This document shows positions 56,057 through 64,000 of a stretch of DNA of 64,000 nucleotides, piece after piece. The position numbers and the translations under genes are program-made. Source of the DNA: Liolophura sinensis (Eukaryota; Mollusca; Polyplacophora; Chitonida; Chitonidae); contig NC_088298.1 of NCBI RefSeq assembly GCF_032854445.1, positions 246,001-310,000 on the forward strand. The letters are read 5' to 3'. The first letter of the stretch is position 1. Each line of letters starts with the position of its first letter. The notes beneath the pieces are model-generated. The model made no database searches, was not told the DNA's origin, and saw only the letters and a program-made list of their open reading frames with translations.

Positions 56057-56661
56057 CCCCCGTGGGGTTTCCGGGGTGATAAGAATAGGACCTCAGCCCT
56101 CTAGGCAAGCTTGTCGTAAAAGACGACTAACCTAGTGCTCTCCTGTGTGAGCCCGGTGAATATAATAGGCTCACATCTTCTCGGTTGTGTGAGAGCCAAC
56201 CGGGGAGCGACCTGTTTGCCGTGGGTTGCGACCCGTAATCTACGAGGACGGGATCCTGGTGGCTGAAGGTGGGTTGGTCTTGCGAGATCCTCACGCCCAA
56301 CACGGCACTTTGGCCCTTACTTGGAGAGAGACGGGAGGTCGGATGGGCCCGGTCCGATCAATCGGCTTGGTCATGTCTTGCCTCTACGTGGTCCCAATTG
56401 CCTCAATAACAGCATATCGTTTGGCGAACAAATATTATTACTGAAATATCGTTTGTAGGACTACGTTTTGAGGCGGTGGCTCATGGGTCAATCGAGTGGA
56501 TTGAATTTAACCTGTTGGTATAAATCAATCTGTTCGAGTATACCTCATATGGAATCCTTGGTGTCTTTCCTGCTGGGTATCCCCAGGTTCAGACATCGCC
56601 CTTGTTGGCACTCCGTGGTGGGTGGGGAACATATGGGGTGAACTTCATACATATATAAACC
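56057..56661 (+). promoter_or_regulatory. 5' UTR of LINE B2 with conserved hairpin
   Basis: About 600 nt. Shared with B1, B_a, B_b and the piece at 63690-63909. 56095-56140 contains a stem: CTCTAGGC--GTCGT-AAAAG-ACGAC--ACCTAG. In other copies the outer pair changes together (GGC/GCC in B_a and B_b, GGT/ACC in B1). By analogy with other LINEs an internal promoter is expected in this UTR, but I cannot point to its elements. Confidence 0.6.
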
Positions 56662-57888
56662 ATGTCTACATTAAAAATTTCTTCAAATGTTTCCAATTTA
56701 TCTAACCGAACTTCCTCTCAGCCGACTTTGTTGCCGTGTGTTGATAAAAAGAGGAAGCTATCTGACTCCATTGATAATGAACAGGACAGCTGGCCGGCTT
56801 TCATTGTTCTCTCAACAAAGAGTGAACAAAAGCCGGCCTCCAAAATTCATCCGTTCCTTTTGAAAAGAGCTCTCCAGGGTGCAGCTGGTACTCTTAAAAA
56901 TGTTAAAAAGCTGAGATCCGGAGACATTCTCATTGAATGTTTCCGGAGGCAACAATCTAAAAATCTGCTGTCATTGAATAAAATTTCCGATATACCTGTT
57001 TTCGTATCCCCTCACAATTCCCTGAACAGCTGTCAGGGAATAATTCGTGATAGGGATGCTGATATTATTGACTTAACCGAAGAAGAAATCTGCGAGGAGT
57101 TAAAATCACAAGGTGTTGTCAGAGTAAAACGCTTCACTATGAAGAAATCTGGCAATGTCATTAAATTAAATACATATCTTTTGACATTCAATACTACATC
57201 TCTTCCGTCATATGTCTATATTGGCCCGTATAGGGTTAATGTGGCTTTATATATCCCTAACCCTACACGCTGCTTCACCTGCCAAAAATTTGGCCATGGC
57301 AAGGGCCAATGTAGAAATAAACTGGTTTGTTTTCGGTGCGGCAGTGGGGGTCATGATGGTTTCGATTGCAACAGCATAGTTAAGTGCTGCAATTGCGGTG
57401 GAGATCACATGGCCTCTTCTAGAGACTGTCCACTGTTCGTAAAAGAAAAGCAGATAATCAACCTCAAATTTAAAAACAACATATCTTATCAGGAAGCCCG
57501 CAGACTGGTCTTGCCTTCTAATTCCTCTCTGCATACTTCGTTCGACAATGTGGTCAAGCGAGTAGTATCTGTTGCTACTCAAACTTCATTGACTTGGCCC
57601 ATTGAAAACGACAAACCTAGTACCACTTCTGTCAACTTTTCGGCTCAACCTGCGCAAAACACTTGTTCAACCCAGACTACTTCAGCAGAACAAATAAAAA
57701 CAGTAAACAGTATCAAAAACTCTGATAAACCTGAACCTAATGACAGCATCAAATCAAAAAACAAACCTCACAGTAATAACAATAAAACTAATAAACCTAG
57801 TGGCCCCACAGAGCGTCCCTCTAAGGCCACTAGGGACCCTGTCCAAACTTTTAACAAGTTTGGATTGTTGGAGGACGTTGGTCCTTAA
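56662..57888 (+). CDS. LINE B2 ORF1 (gag-like CCHC protein)
   Basis: 408 residues, ATG at 56662 in an A-rich context after the UTR, no internal damage. Residues 1-60 are Ser/Thr-rich and basic. Residues 45-200 form the conserved part (WPAFIVLSTKSEQK, GTLKNVKKLRSGDIL, GIIRDRDADIIDLTEEEI, YIGPYRVNVALYIPNP). Three zinc knuckles follow at about 204-257: CFTCQKFGHGKGQC, CFRCGSGGHDGFDC and CCNCGGDHMASSRDC. Then NNISYQEARRLV and a Ser/Asn/Lys-rich tail. Such proteins coat the LINE RNA in the cytoplasm and take it to the nucleus (family knowledge). A 122-nt spacer precedes ORF2. Confidence 0.92.
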   Translation: MSTLKISSNVSNLSNRTSSQPTLLPCVDKKRKLSDSIDNEQDSWPAFIVLSTKSEQKPASKIHPFLLKRALQGAAGTLKNVKKLRSGDILIECFRRQQSKNLLSLNKISDIPVFVSPHNSLNSCQGIIRDRDADIIDLTEEEICEELKSQGVVRVKRFTMKKSGNVIKLNTYLLTFNTTSLPSYVYIGPYRVNVALYIPNPTRCFTCQKFGHGKGQCRNKLVCFRCGSGGHDGFDCNSIVKCCNCGGDHMASSRDCPLFVKEKQIINLKFKNNISYQEARRLVLPSNSSLHTSFDNVVKRVVSVATQTSLTWPIENDKPSTTSVNFSAQPAQNTCSTQTTSAEQIKTVNSIKNSDKPEPNDSIKSKNKPHSNNNKTNKPSGPTERPSKATRDPVQTFNKFGLLEDVGP

Positions 57889-58010
57889 GCCTCAGATGCG
57901 GAGGTGATGGATACATCACCCGCACCAGGGAGATCTAACAGCCGATCTCCACGGAAGGGTCGTCCGCGGTCCAAACATAAAGAGAAATCCCCCATACGCC
58001 TCCCTCCATA

Positions 58011-61000
58011 ATGTCTTATTTAGACAAAATTATACAGTGGAATTGTCGAGGTGTTAAGGTAAATTTTATTGAAATGACACAGTTAGTTCAATTACTAAAT
58101 CCTATTGCCCTTTGTCTTCAGGAAACTCACCTGAACACATCTGACAAAGATAAAATAACTCTTAAAAATTATTCTTTATATAGTACTTATTCAAAAGAAG
58201 AAGAGCGAGCTGCAGGCGGCTCCTCGATCTTTATCAATAACAATATTATTCACGGCCCTGTTGCTCTGGATACAGAGCTTCAGGCTGTGGCCGTTCGTGT
58301 TTCACTATGTGAAACAATCACATTATGTTCAGTGTATGTTCCTCCTAGCGTTTCTTTGTCGGCTTTCCAGTTACATAATTTAACAGAACAATTGCCAAAA
58401 CCTTTTATAATAATGGGAGATTTTAATTCCCATCACCCCCTTTGGGGCAGTAACAACATAAATAATAAGGGCAAGATAGTCGAAGACTTCTTATCAAAGG
58501 AGGAACTGTGTTATTTCAATGATGGTTCTAATACCTATTTACATCCGGGTAATGGCATTTATTCTGCTATCGATCTCACCATCACAGATCCATCACTTTT
58601 CCTTGATTTTTCTTGGAAGGTGCATGACGATCTTTGTGGTAGTGACCATTTTCCTATAATCCTAGAGCATATCACTTCTAATTCTTTAGAACGTGTAGCT
58701 AGGTGGAAATTCGATAAAGCAGATTGGATCGCATTTGAGATGTTCTGTGAGGCTGATATCACTCCAGAGACTCTCAATGCAGCAGATGATCCAATATTAA
58801 AATTTAATGAGCTTGTTTTACAAGCGGCTGACAGAACTATCCCTAAGACCTCGACAAATCCAAAATCCAAAAGTAAACCCTGGTATGATCAGGACTGTCG
58901 CAAAGCCATTAAGGACCGCAAAAAGGCCGAGCGAAATTTTAATACATGTCCTACTGATAATAACTTAAACCAGGTTCGTATTTTTAGAGCTAAGGCTCGT
59001 CGATTACTCAAGTCCAAGAGACGATCTTGTTGGCGGAACTTTGTTTCGGGCATTACGTCAAAAACACCCATGCGTAAGGTCTGGAACATGGTTCAGAAAC
59101 TTAAGGGCAAAAAGAATAAAGCAAAAGTTCAGCATTTAAAAGATGGAGATAATATATTAACTTCTCCACCCGATATAGCTAATAAACTAGCTGAAACAAT
59201 TTCAAACAAATCTTCTTCTGAGAACTATACTAAAGAATTCCAACGTATTAAAAACCAGAAGGAGAAAATTAAATTGCCCTTTTCTTCTAAGAATTTAGAA
59301 GATTATAATCATCCTTTTAATATTGAGGAACTTAAAACTGCATTAAAAAAGGCCCACGATACTGCCTGTGGTCCTGATAATGTATATTATGAGTTTCTGA
59401 ACCATTTACCACCTGAGCCACTGGAGACTCTCTTGGACTTGATTATTGATATTTGGATAACTGGTAATTTTCCACCATCATGGAGGGAGGCGTGTATTAT
59501 TCCGGTTCCCAAACCGGGTAAGGATCATACTGATCCAAATAATTACCGTCCCATAGCTCTTACCAGCTGTGTCTGTAAGACTATGGAACGGATGATTAAT
59601 GATAGACTTGTTTGGTTTCTTGAAACCAACAAGCTTTTATCTAATATCCAATGTGGTTTTCGGCAAGGTAGATCTACCATGGATCACCTTGTTCGATTCG
59701 AAACTTTTATTCGCGATGGCTTCATCAATAATGAACATGTGGTGTCCATATTTTTTGACCTTGAAAAGGCCTACGACACCACATGGAAATATGGTATTTT
59801 AAAAGATCTCGCGAATATGGGTCTAAAAGGTCGCTTACCTATATGTATATCCCAATTTTTATCCGATCGTCAGTTTAAGGTACGGGTTGGGTCCACTCAT
59901 TCTGACTCTTATGAGCAGGAAATGGGTGTACCCCAGGGCAGCATTCTATCACCAACTCTGTTCAGCATTAAAATAAATAGCCTAGCAAAAACATTAACAT
60001 CTGGCACAGAGGGTTCTTTATACGTCGATGATTTCCTTATATGCTACCGAGATAAGAATATGAATAATATCGAACGTCAGTTGCAGCTTTGTCTCAATAA
60101 GATCGAGAAATGGGCAACTGAAAACGGTTTTAGATTTTCAACGTCTAAAACCGTCGGTATGCATTTTTGTAACAAACGGAAACTTCATCTTGACCCTCAG
60201 CTTAATTTTTGTGGTGAACAGGTTAAAATTGTTGGAGAAACAAAATTTTTAGGTATAATATTTGATAGTAGGCTATCTTTTATACCTCATATAAAAATGC
60301 TTAAAGCTAAATGTACAAAGGCTCTCGATATAATTAAGGTCGTGTCTAGCACCGATTGGGGTGCTGACCGATCAGTTTTACTTAATTTATATCGTTCTCT
60401 GGTGAGGTCTAAATTGGACTATGGATCCATCATTTACGGTTCCGCTAGGAAGTCGTATATTAAAATGTTGGATCCTGTTCATCACCAAGGTTTGAGGCTC
60501 AGCCTTGGTGCTTTTAGAACCTCACCAGTAGAAAGTTTATACGTGGAGGCAAATGAGCCTTCCTTATACAACCGACGTATTAAACTTAGTCTTCAATATG
60601 CTACAAAGCTTAAGGCACATCCAACAAACCCTGCCTACGACTGTGTTTTCAATCCATTATATGTAGACAAATATATTAAATGTCCTAACAAGATCCCTTC
60701 GTTCGGTCTTCGCACACGGGACCATATTGTGGGTGCTAACATCAAGCTGGAGGATATAGCTCCGGTATCTTTTCCAGAGTCTCCTCCATGGCTTCTCCCA
60801 CAAACTAAACTAATATTTGATCTAGGTAAATATAATAAATCCAATACAAATCCTCTTATAATTCAGCAAGGTTTTGCTGAAATCAAGGCTGATTATATGG
60901 ACTATAAATTTATATATACTGACGGGTCAAAGGATGGGGACAGGGTTGCGACTGTGGCTGTCTTAGAGCAGCGGGTCACTTCTCTTCGTCTGCCACCTTC

Positions 61001-61706
61001 AGCTTGTATCTTTTCTGCAGAGGCCAGGGCTATACTCCTGGCCTTATCATATGTTTCCTCTGGGCATGTCCAGAGGGCAGTGATATGCAGCGACTCGCTG
61101 TCTTGCCTTTTGGCAATTCAGAATAATAAATTTAAAAATCCATTGATACTTGAGATAATAACTAAACACCGAAAATTTATTAAAAGAGGTAAAGATATTA
61201 TATTCTGTTGGATACCAAGTCACACTGGTATCCATGGAAACACAGTCGTGGACAGGGAAGCGAAAGCTGCCCTATATAAACCTGTATCTCGGGTTAAAAT
61301 CCCTTATGCTGACGTGAAGTCTAATATTCTTAAATATATTCGTCGCCTTTGGCAGGGTGAATGGGACTTGCAGATCCATAATAAACTGCATGCCATTCAT
61401 CCTGTCATTGGCTACAATGCCTATACTTGTCTAATGTCTCGTAGAGACCAAGTAGTTTTAACAAGGTGTCGTATTGGGCATTCTCATCTGACACACAATT
61501 TCATCTTAGATGGGAGCAGTGCTCCCGAGTGTGTTGGATGTGATGCTCAATATGGCATCAAACATATTTTGGTTGACTGTGTGGACTTTGCCCATGTTCG
61601 GCAAAGGTTCTACACGGTCAACTCTATATATGATTTATTTGACAGTGTCGCTGGCGATACTGTCATTAATTACTTAAAACATATTGGATTATATCATAAG
61701 ATATAA
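58011..61706 (+). CDS. LINE B2 ORF2 (AP endonuclease, reverse transcriptase, RNase H)
   Basis: 1,231 residues, uninterrupted. Endonuclease, residues 5-225: IIQWNCRGV, LQETHL (catalytic Glu 38), MGDFNSHHPLWG, SAIDLTI, GSDHFPI. RT, about residues 490-760: RPIALTSCVCKTMERM, QCGFRQGRSTMDHL, FFDLEKAYDTTW, GVPQGSILSPTLF, LYVDDFLICY (catalytic Asp pair near 671), KTVGMHF. RNase H, about residues 965-1100: YTDGSKDGD, FSAEARAILLAL, ICSDSLSCLLA, and SHTGIHGNTVVDREAK. All four acidic positions and the His are present. The C-terminus holds CVGCDAQYGIKHILVDC, a Cys/His knuckle-like end. It performs target-primed reverse transcription. Translation start is assumed to be internal or by reinitiation after ORF1. 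Confidence 0.95.
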   Translation: MSYLDKIIQWNCRGVKVNFIEMTQLVQLLNPIALCLQETHLNTSDKDKITLKNYSLYSTYSKEEERAAGGSSIFINNNIIHGPVALDTELQAVAVRVSLCETITLCSVYVPPSVSLSAFQLHNLTEQLPKPFIIMGDFNSHHPLWGSNNINNKGKIVEDFLSKEELCYFNDGSNTYLHPGNGIYSAIDLTITDPSLFLDFSWKVHDDLCGSDHFPIILEHITSNSLERVARWKFDKADWIAFEMFCEADITPETLNAADDPILKFNELVLQAADRTIPKTSTNPKSKSKPWYDQDCRKAIKDRKKAERNFNTCPTDNNLNQVRIFRAKARRLLKSKRRSCWRNFVSGITSKTPMRKVWNMVQKLKGKKNKAKVQHLKDGDNILTSPPDIANKLAETISNKSSSENYTKEFQRIKNQKEKIKLPFSSKNLEDYNHPFNIEELKTALKKAHDTACGPDNVYYEFLNHLPPEPLETLLDLIIDIWITGNFPPSWREACIIPVPKPGKDHTDPNNYRPIALTSCVCKTMERMINDRLVWFLETNKLLSNIQCGFRQGRSTMDHLVRFETFIRDGFINNEHVVSIFFDLEKAYDTTWKYGILKDLANMGLKGRLPICISQFLSDRQFKVRVGSTHSDSYEQEMGVPQGSILSPTLFSIKINSLAKTLTSGTEGSLYVDDFLICYRDKNMNNIERQLQLCLNKIEKWATENGFRFSTSKTVGMHFCNKRKLHLDPQLNFCGEQVKIVGETKFLGIIFDSRLSFIPHIKMLKAKCTKALDIIKVVSSTDWGADRSVLLNLYRSLVRSKLDYGSIIYGSARKSYIKMLDPVHHQGLRLSLGAFRTSPVESLYVEANEPSLYNRRIKLSLQYATKLKAHPTNPAYDCVFNPLYVDKYIKCPNKIPSFGLRTRDHIVGANIKLEDIAPVSFPESPPWLLPQTKLIFDLGKYNKSNTNPLIIQQGFAEIKADYMDYKFIYTDGSKDGDRVATVAVLEQRVTSLRLPPSACIFSAEARAILLALSYVSSGHVQRAVICSDSLSCLLAIQNNKFKNPLILEIITKHRKFIKRGKDIIFCWIPSHTGIHGNTVVDREAKAALYKPVSRVKIPYADVKSNILKYIRRLWQGEWDLQIHNKLHAIHPVIGYNAYTCLMSRRDQVVLTRCRIGHSHLTHNFILDGSSAPECVGCDAQYGIKHILVDCVDFAHVRQRFYTVNSIYDLFDSVAGDTVINYLKHIGLYHKI

Positions 61707-61965
61707 TTTCATTTTTATTTCACATAGATATTTCTAGTTCATATATACAAATTAAAATTTCAAAAGCTTTGTGGTTTTCAAGTTTTTAAAGAGCTTTGAT
61801 TGTTTTACCTAGTTTTAAACATGTCTGTCATTTTTCATTTGTTTTGTATGTTCATACTTCAGTCTTGAAAACCATATACTGATTCCTGGTTTTAAACATG
61901 TTCTCGCCACGATATGGCTGAAATATTGCCGATGTGGCGTAAAGCCATAATCATTCATTCATTCA
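61707..61965 (+). other. 3' UTR and tail of LINE B2
   Basis: AT-rich; ends with CGCCAC--GATATGGCTGAAATATTGCC--GTGGCG, a short stem with six paired bases (CGCCAC/GTGGCG), then ATTC repeats. The same ending occurs at 30634-30694 and 39713-39777. The terminal hairpin plus short repeat is probably the RT recognition signal (inference). Confidence 0.7.
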
Positions 61966-62036
61966 TTCCTCACTCGACGCTTTCTTCCAACTGGTGACGT
62001 TACTACCCGTTCGTCAAGGCTGTCAAAATCATTCAT
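61966..62036 (-). CDS. DUF7869-type putative transposase, first 23-24 codons, upstream of the LINE insertion
   Basis: ATG at 62036-62034 opens MNDFDSLDERVVTSPVGRK followed by RRVRK. It reaches the target duplication (61966-61980) in the frame that continues at 56056. Together with 56056-55707 and 55442-54097 this gives a protein of about 585 residues with no stop. The start is chosen as the first ATG in the only frame that fits. Confidence 0.8.
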
Positions 62037-62057
62037 ATTTGCGCAAAATATCGATGT

Positions 62058-62260
62058 GATATATCGGATTTTGTGGTGAAAGTGGAATGGCGGATATCGG
62101 CTTTTGAACTAAACCCGAACCTATCAGTCTGATTAGCATGGCATATATCGTTTTTTGCCGCAAAAATAGATAGCTTGGTCTGAAGCGGTTACTATGTAGT
62201 GTTGATTTTTATAGGTTGCTCGATTTTCGCGAAAATGGCGTTTATCGGCTTTTGAACTTA
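62058..62260. repeat. Right subterminal repeats of DUF7869 element 2
   Basis: Four direct copies on the plus strand: GATATATCGGATTTTGTGG (62058-62076), AATGGCGGATATCGGCTTTT (62086-62105), ATGGCATATATCGTTTTTTG (62138-62157) and AATGGCGTTTATCGGCTTTT (62234-62253). They lie just upstream of the gene's ATG and are opposed in orientation to the two copies at 53551-53770. Confidence 0.6.
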
Positions 62261-62661
62261 AGCTCTTCATTTGTCTATTTTATTGTGACCAACACATTAG
62301 TGTCAGTTTGTGAGCAGAGCATTAAGTGTCAATTTGTGTTCTTAAAAACTTGCATATAGGTACATATTATATTAGTAAACATTTGATGCATTTTGTTGTG
62401 AACTGAATCGTCTGATTCTTTTTTTTAGTAGTTTTTTTTCTGCTGAATATGTAAGCGAAGTAAGTGTTTTGTGTCAAATCAGCAATAACTCCTTTATAAA
62501 GTTTGATAAACAAGTGTTCTGGGTACTTAGGTGGAGGTATAGAAGAGATACGAAGTGAGAGTCTTTAAACTGTCCGTTTATGGTACAGGGGAGACAATCG
62601 TAAACATGTAGGCCATCTTAGATCACACCAGTACCATACTTATGATACAGTAAGTGTCAAG
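62261..62661. other. Non-coding stretch
   Basis: AT-rich, no gene. I did not find the outer terminal repeat of DUF7869 element 2 here. Confidence 0.5.
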
Positions 62662-63553
62662 TCATTCCTTGTAGGTTCTCCAAGGTCCGAGGCCATTTGC
62701 AGGTCTGGTTTCAAGTACAACGTCTGTATCTATCACTCGCATGCGCGTTTGAAGGTTCTGAGTTTGTCGGACTTGATAGGCTAGGCTTGCCAGCCTTCCT
62801 CGCTCACGTTTCATGTTGGGTGGTAGATCTGTTCGTATACTGACTGACTTTCCACGTAAGTTGGGTGTTGCCTGTAGTATCTTCTCTTTGTCTTTATAGT
62901 GTGTGAGTCTCAGTATAATAGGTGGCGGACAGTTCACAATATGCTTGTTGTTAAAGCTGGATTTAGGCAGTCGATGTACGTTTACAATCGCAACAGTTTC
63001 AGCCCAGGATTTGTCTAAGCCCACGTCGTTATGTAGCAGAGACCTGATCACTTCTTCTGTGTTTTTCATTCACAGTGGTTGCTGGCATTTCTACACCATA
63101 GAATAGTAAGTTGTATTTTCTATCGTGAATTTCAAGCCTTATCAGCTTTTTTTCCAAATCACTGATATACTTATTCATCTTCATTTCCATTGCTTGGGCA
63201 GTTGACTGAATTTTTTCAATTTTGTCACAGTTAGTGACCACTGAGTCCTCCACTTTAGGGAGCCTATCTTCAATGTCACTTACACGCCGGGTTAGCCATT
63301 TTACATCTTCTTTCACAGTTTTAATGTCAGATTCAATGTTGGAGAGCTTCGTATTCAGAGATTGTTTCATATCTAACATTGTTTGTAATAAGTCCGCATT
63401 GGTTACCTCACTGTCGCCCACATTAGAACCATGTGTTGTTGTTGTTTCACCCGTTGTTGTTGTATCGTCTGTGTCCAGGCCTGGATCGCTTTCGTCTCTT
63501 TTCTCGTGAAGTTTTTCCTTGTTTTTGGATTTTTTGTCTTTGGAGGGAGCCAT
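62662..63553 (-). pseudogene. LINE ORF1 protein (L1-ORF1-like), one frameshift
   Basis: ATG at 63553 opens a Lys/Asp/Thr-rich N-terminus (MAPSKDKKSKNKEKL, DTDDTTTTGETTTTHG). A coiled-coil-like heptad region follows (residues 45-140, KQSLNTKLSNIESDIKTVKE). Then come IRLEIHDRKYNLLFYGVE (RRM-like) and, after a one-base shift in a run of five A near 63058, EEVIRSLLHNDVGLDKSW, VHRLPKSS, RTDLPPNMKRERGRLA and ETRPANGLGPW. It matches 2-490. No ORF2 follows on the minus strand before the DUF7869 region, so this is an ORF1 left without its partner or a 3'-lost LINE. Confidence 0.8.
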
Positions 63554-63689
63554 CGTAGCATCAGATCACTTTAAGCAGCAGCCAAACATATTACAGCAGC
63601 TGGCAGGCGCTCCTAGTATATGATAATCCTGCGCCGTGAGAGATCACACGTCCACTCCACCCGCCATCTTAGATCTCAGGCCCAAATTT

Positions 63690-63909
63690 CTCGCAAGACC
63701 AACACGCCCTCAGCCACCAGGATCCCGTCCTCGGAGATTACGGGTCGCAACCCACGGCAAACAGGTCGCCTCTCACACAACCGAGAAGATGTGAGCCTAT
63801 TATATTCACCGGGCTCACACAGGACAGCTCTAGGTTAGTCGTCTTTTACGACAAGCTTGCCTAGAGGGCTGAGGTTCCTATTCTTATCACCCCGGAAACC
63901 CCACGGGGG
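63690..63909 (-). mobile_element. B-family LINE 5' UTR fragment, minus strand
   Basis: Reading from 63909: CCCGTGGGGTTTCCGGGGTG, the hairpin region, AGGACGGGATCCTGGTGGC, and GTTGGTCTTGCGAGA, where similarity to B2 stops. The next bases on that strand lead into the 5' side of the L1-like ORF1 at 63553. First 220 bp of a B element. Confidence 0.88.
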
Positions 63910-64000
63910 TCAATTATTTGAAGGCCATTGGCCTTTATAGATAAATATTTAGATATTAATAAATTATATCTTATAATAAAGTTATATATACATTTCTTGA
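63910..64000 (+). mobile_element. B-family LINE 3' fragment, plus strand
   Basis: ATTATTTGAAGGCCATTGGCC then TTTATAGATAAATATTTAG resembles the ORF2 end and 3' UTR of B1 (near 30450-30520), in the orientation opposite to the adjoining 5' UTR fragment. Runs to the window end. Confidence 0.6.

Larger units (their letters stand above)
56057..61965 (+). mobile_element. Full-length I-type LINE (B2), apparently intact
   Basis: 5.91 kb with both ORFs open, a family-typical 5' end (poly-C, GTGGGGTTTCCGGGG) and a 3' end of GATATGGCTGAAATATTGCC, GATGTGGCG and four ATTC units. Perfect 15-bp target duplication TTCCTCACTCGACGC at 56042-56056 and 61966-61980 (end assignment is ambiguous by a few bases because of the C run and the ATTC tail). 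RNase H after the RT and a CCHC-type ORF1 place it in the I superfamily (I or Nimb-like). It interrupts exon 1 of the DUF7869-type gene. Confidence 0.95.

Overview
The window is eukaryotic and made almost entirely of transposable elements. It has spliced minus-strand genes with GT-AG introns, tRNA-derived SINEs, LINEs, piggyBac and hAT transposases, and no operons or ribosome binding sites. The SINE body (a tRNA-like head followed by a block ending in GAGTACGGCGTAAAACACCA) and the LINE 3' end (GATATGGCTGAAATATTGCC then ATTC repeats) are, as I recall, very common in molluscs and related lophotrochozoans. I therefore infer a marine mollusc or close relative. I see no ordinary host gene with a known cellular role.

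Layout. 1-4.5 kb: a CR1-like LINE, reading-frame-intact except for stops. 5.2-8.3 kb: a SINE and two decayed piggyBac genes. 9.3-14.6 kb: an 87-bp minisatellite split by a third piggyBac with TTAA duplications. 16.7-20.8 kb: a DNA transposon with 39-bp inverted ends carrying a decayed DUF7869-type gene. 20.8-24.7 kb: SINE debris. 24.7-41.3 kb: a direct duplication with a 9.09-kb period. Each copy holds a decayed Crypton-like tyrosine recombinase gene (minus strand) interrupted by the same internally deleted I-type LINE (called B1 here). 32.3-33.8 and 41.2-45.0 kb: two further I-type LINE fragments (B_a, B_b). 45.0-52.9 kb: a minus-strand CR1-like LINE whose ORF2 is split by a hAT transposon. 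53.5-62.3 kb: a second, nearly intact DUF7869-type gene whose first exon is split by a full-length, apparently intact I-type LINE (B2, 56.06-61.97 kb). 62.6-64 kb: an LINE ORF1 and an inverted 5'-UTR piece of the B family.

The most unusual content is the pair of DUF7869-type genes. Copy 1 lies between long terminal inverted repeats, and both copies are flanked by short repeats in opposed orientation at their two ends, as expected of transposase binding sites. Both proteins share an FD..-NLP / FSD-C-GQNKN / RGH-FLP-D--F--IE motif set that could be an RNase-H-type acidic triad. This supports DUF7869 proteins as transposases of a distinct class of cut-and-paste elements. Nesting gives a relative history: DUF7869 copy 2 is older than B2; the minus-strand CR1-like LINE is older than hAT; B1 inserted into the Crypton-like gene before the 9-kb duplication; and the minisatellite is older than piggyBac 3.
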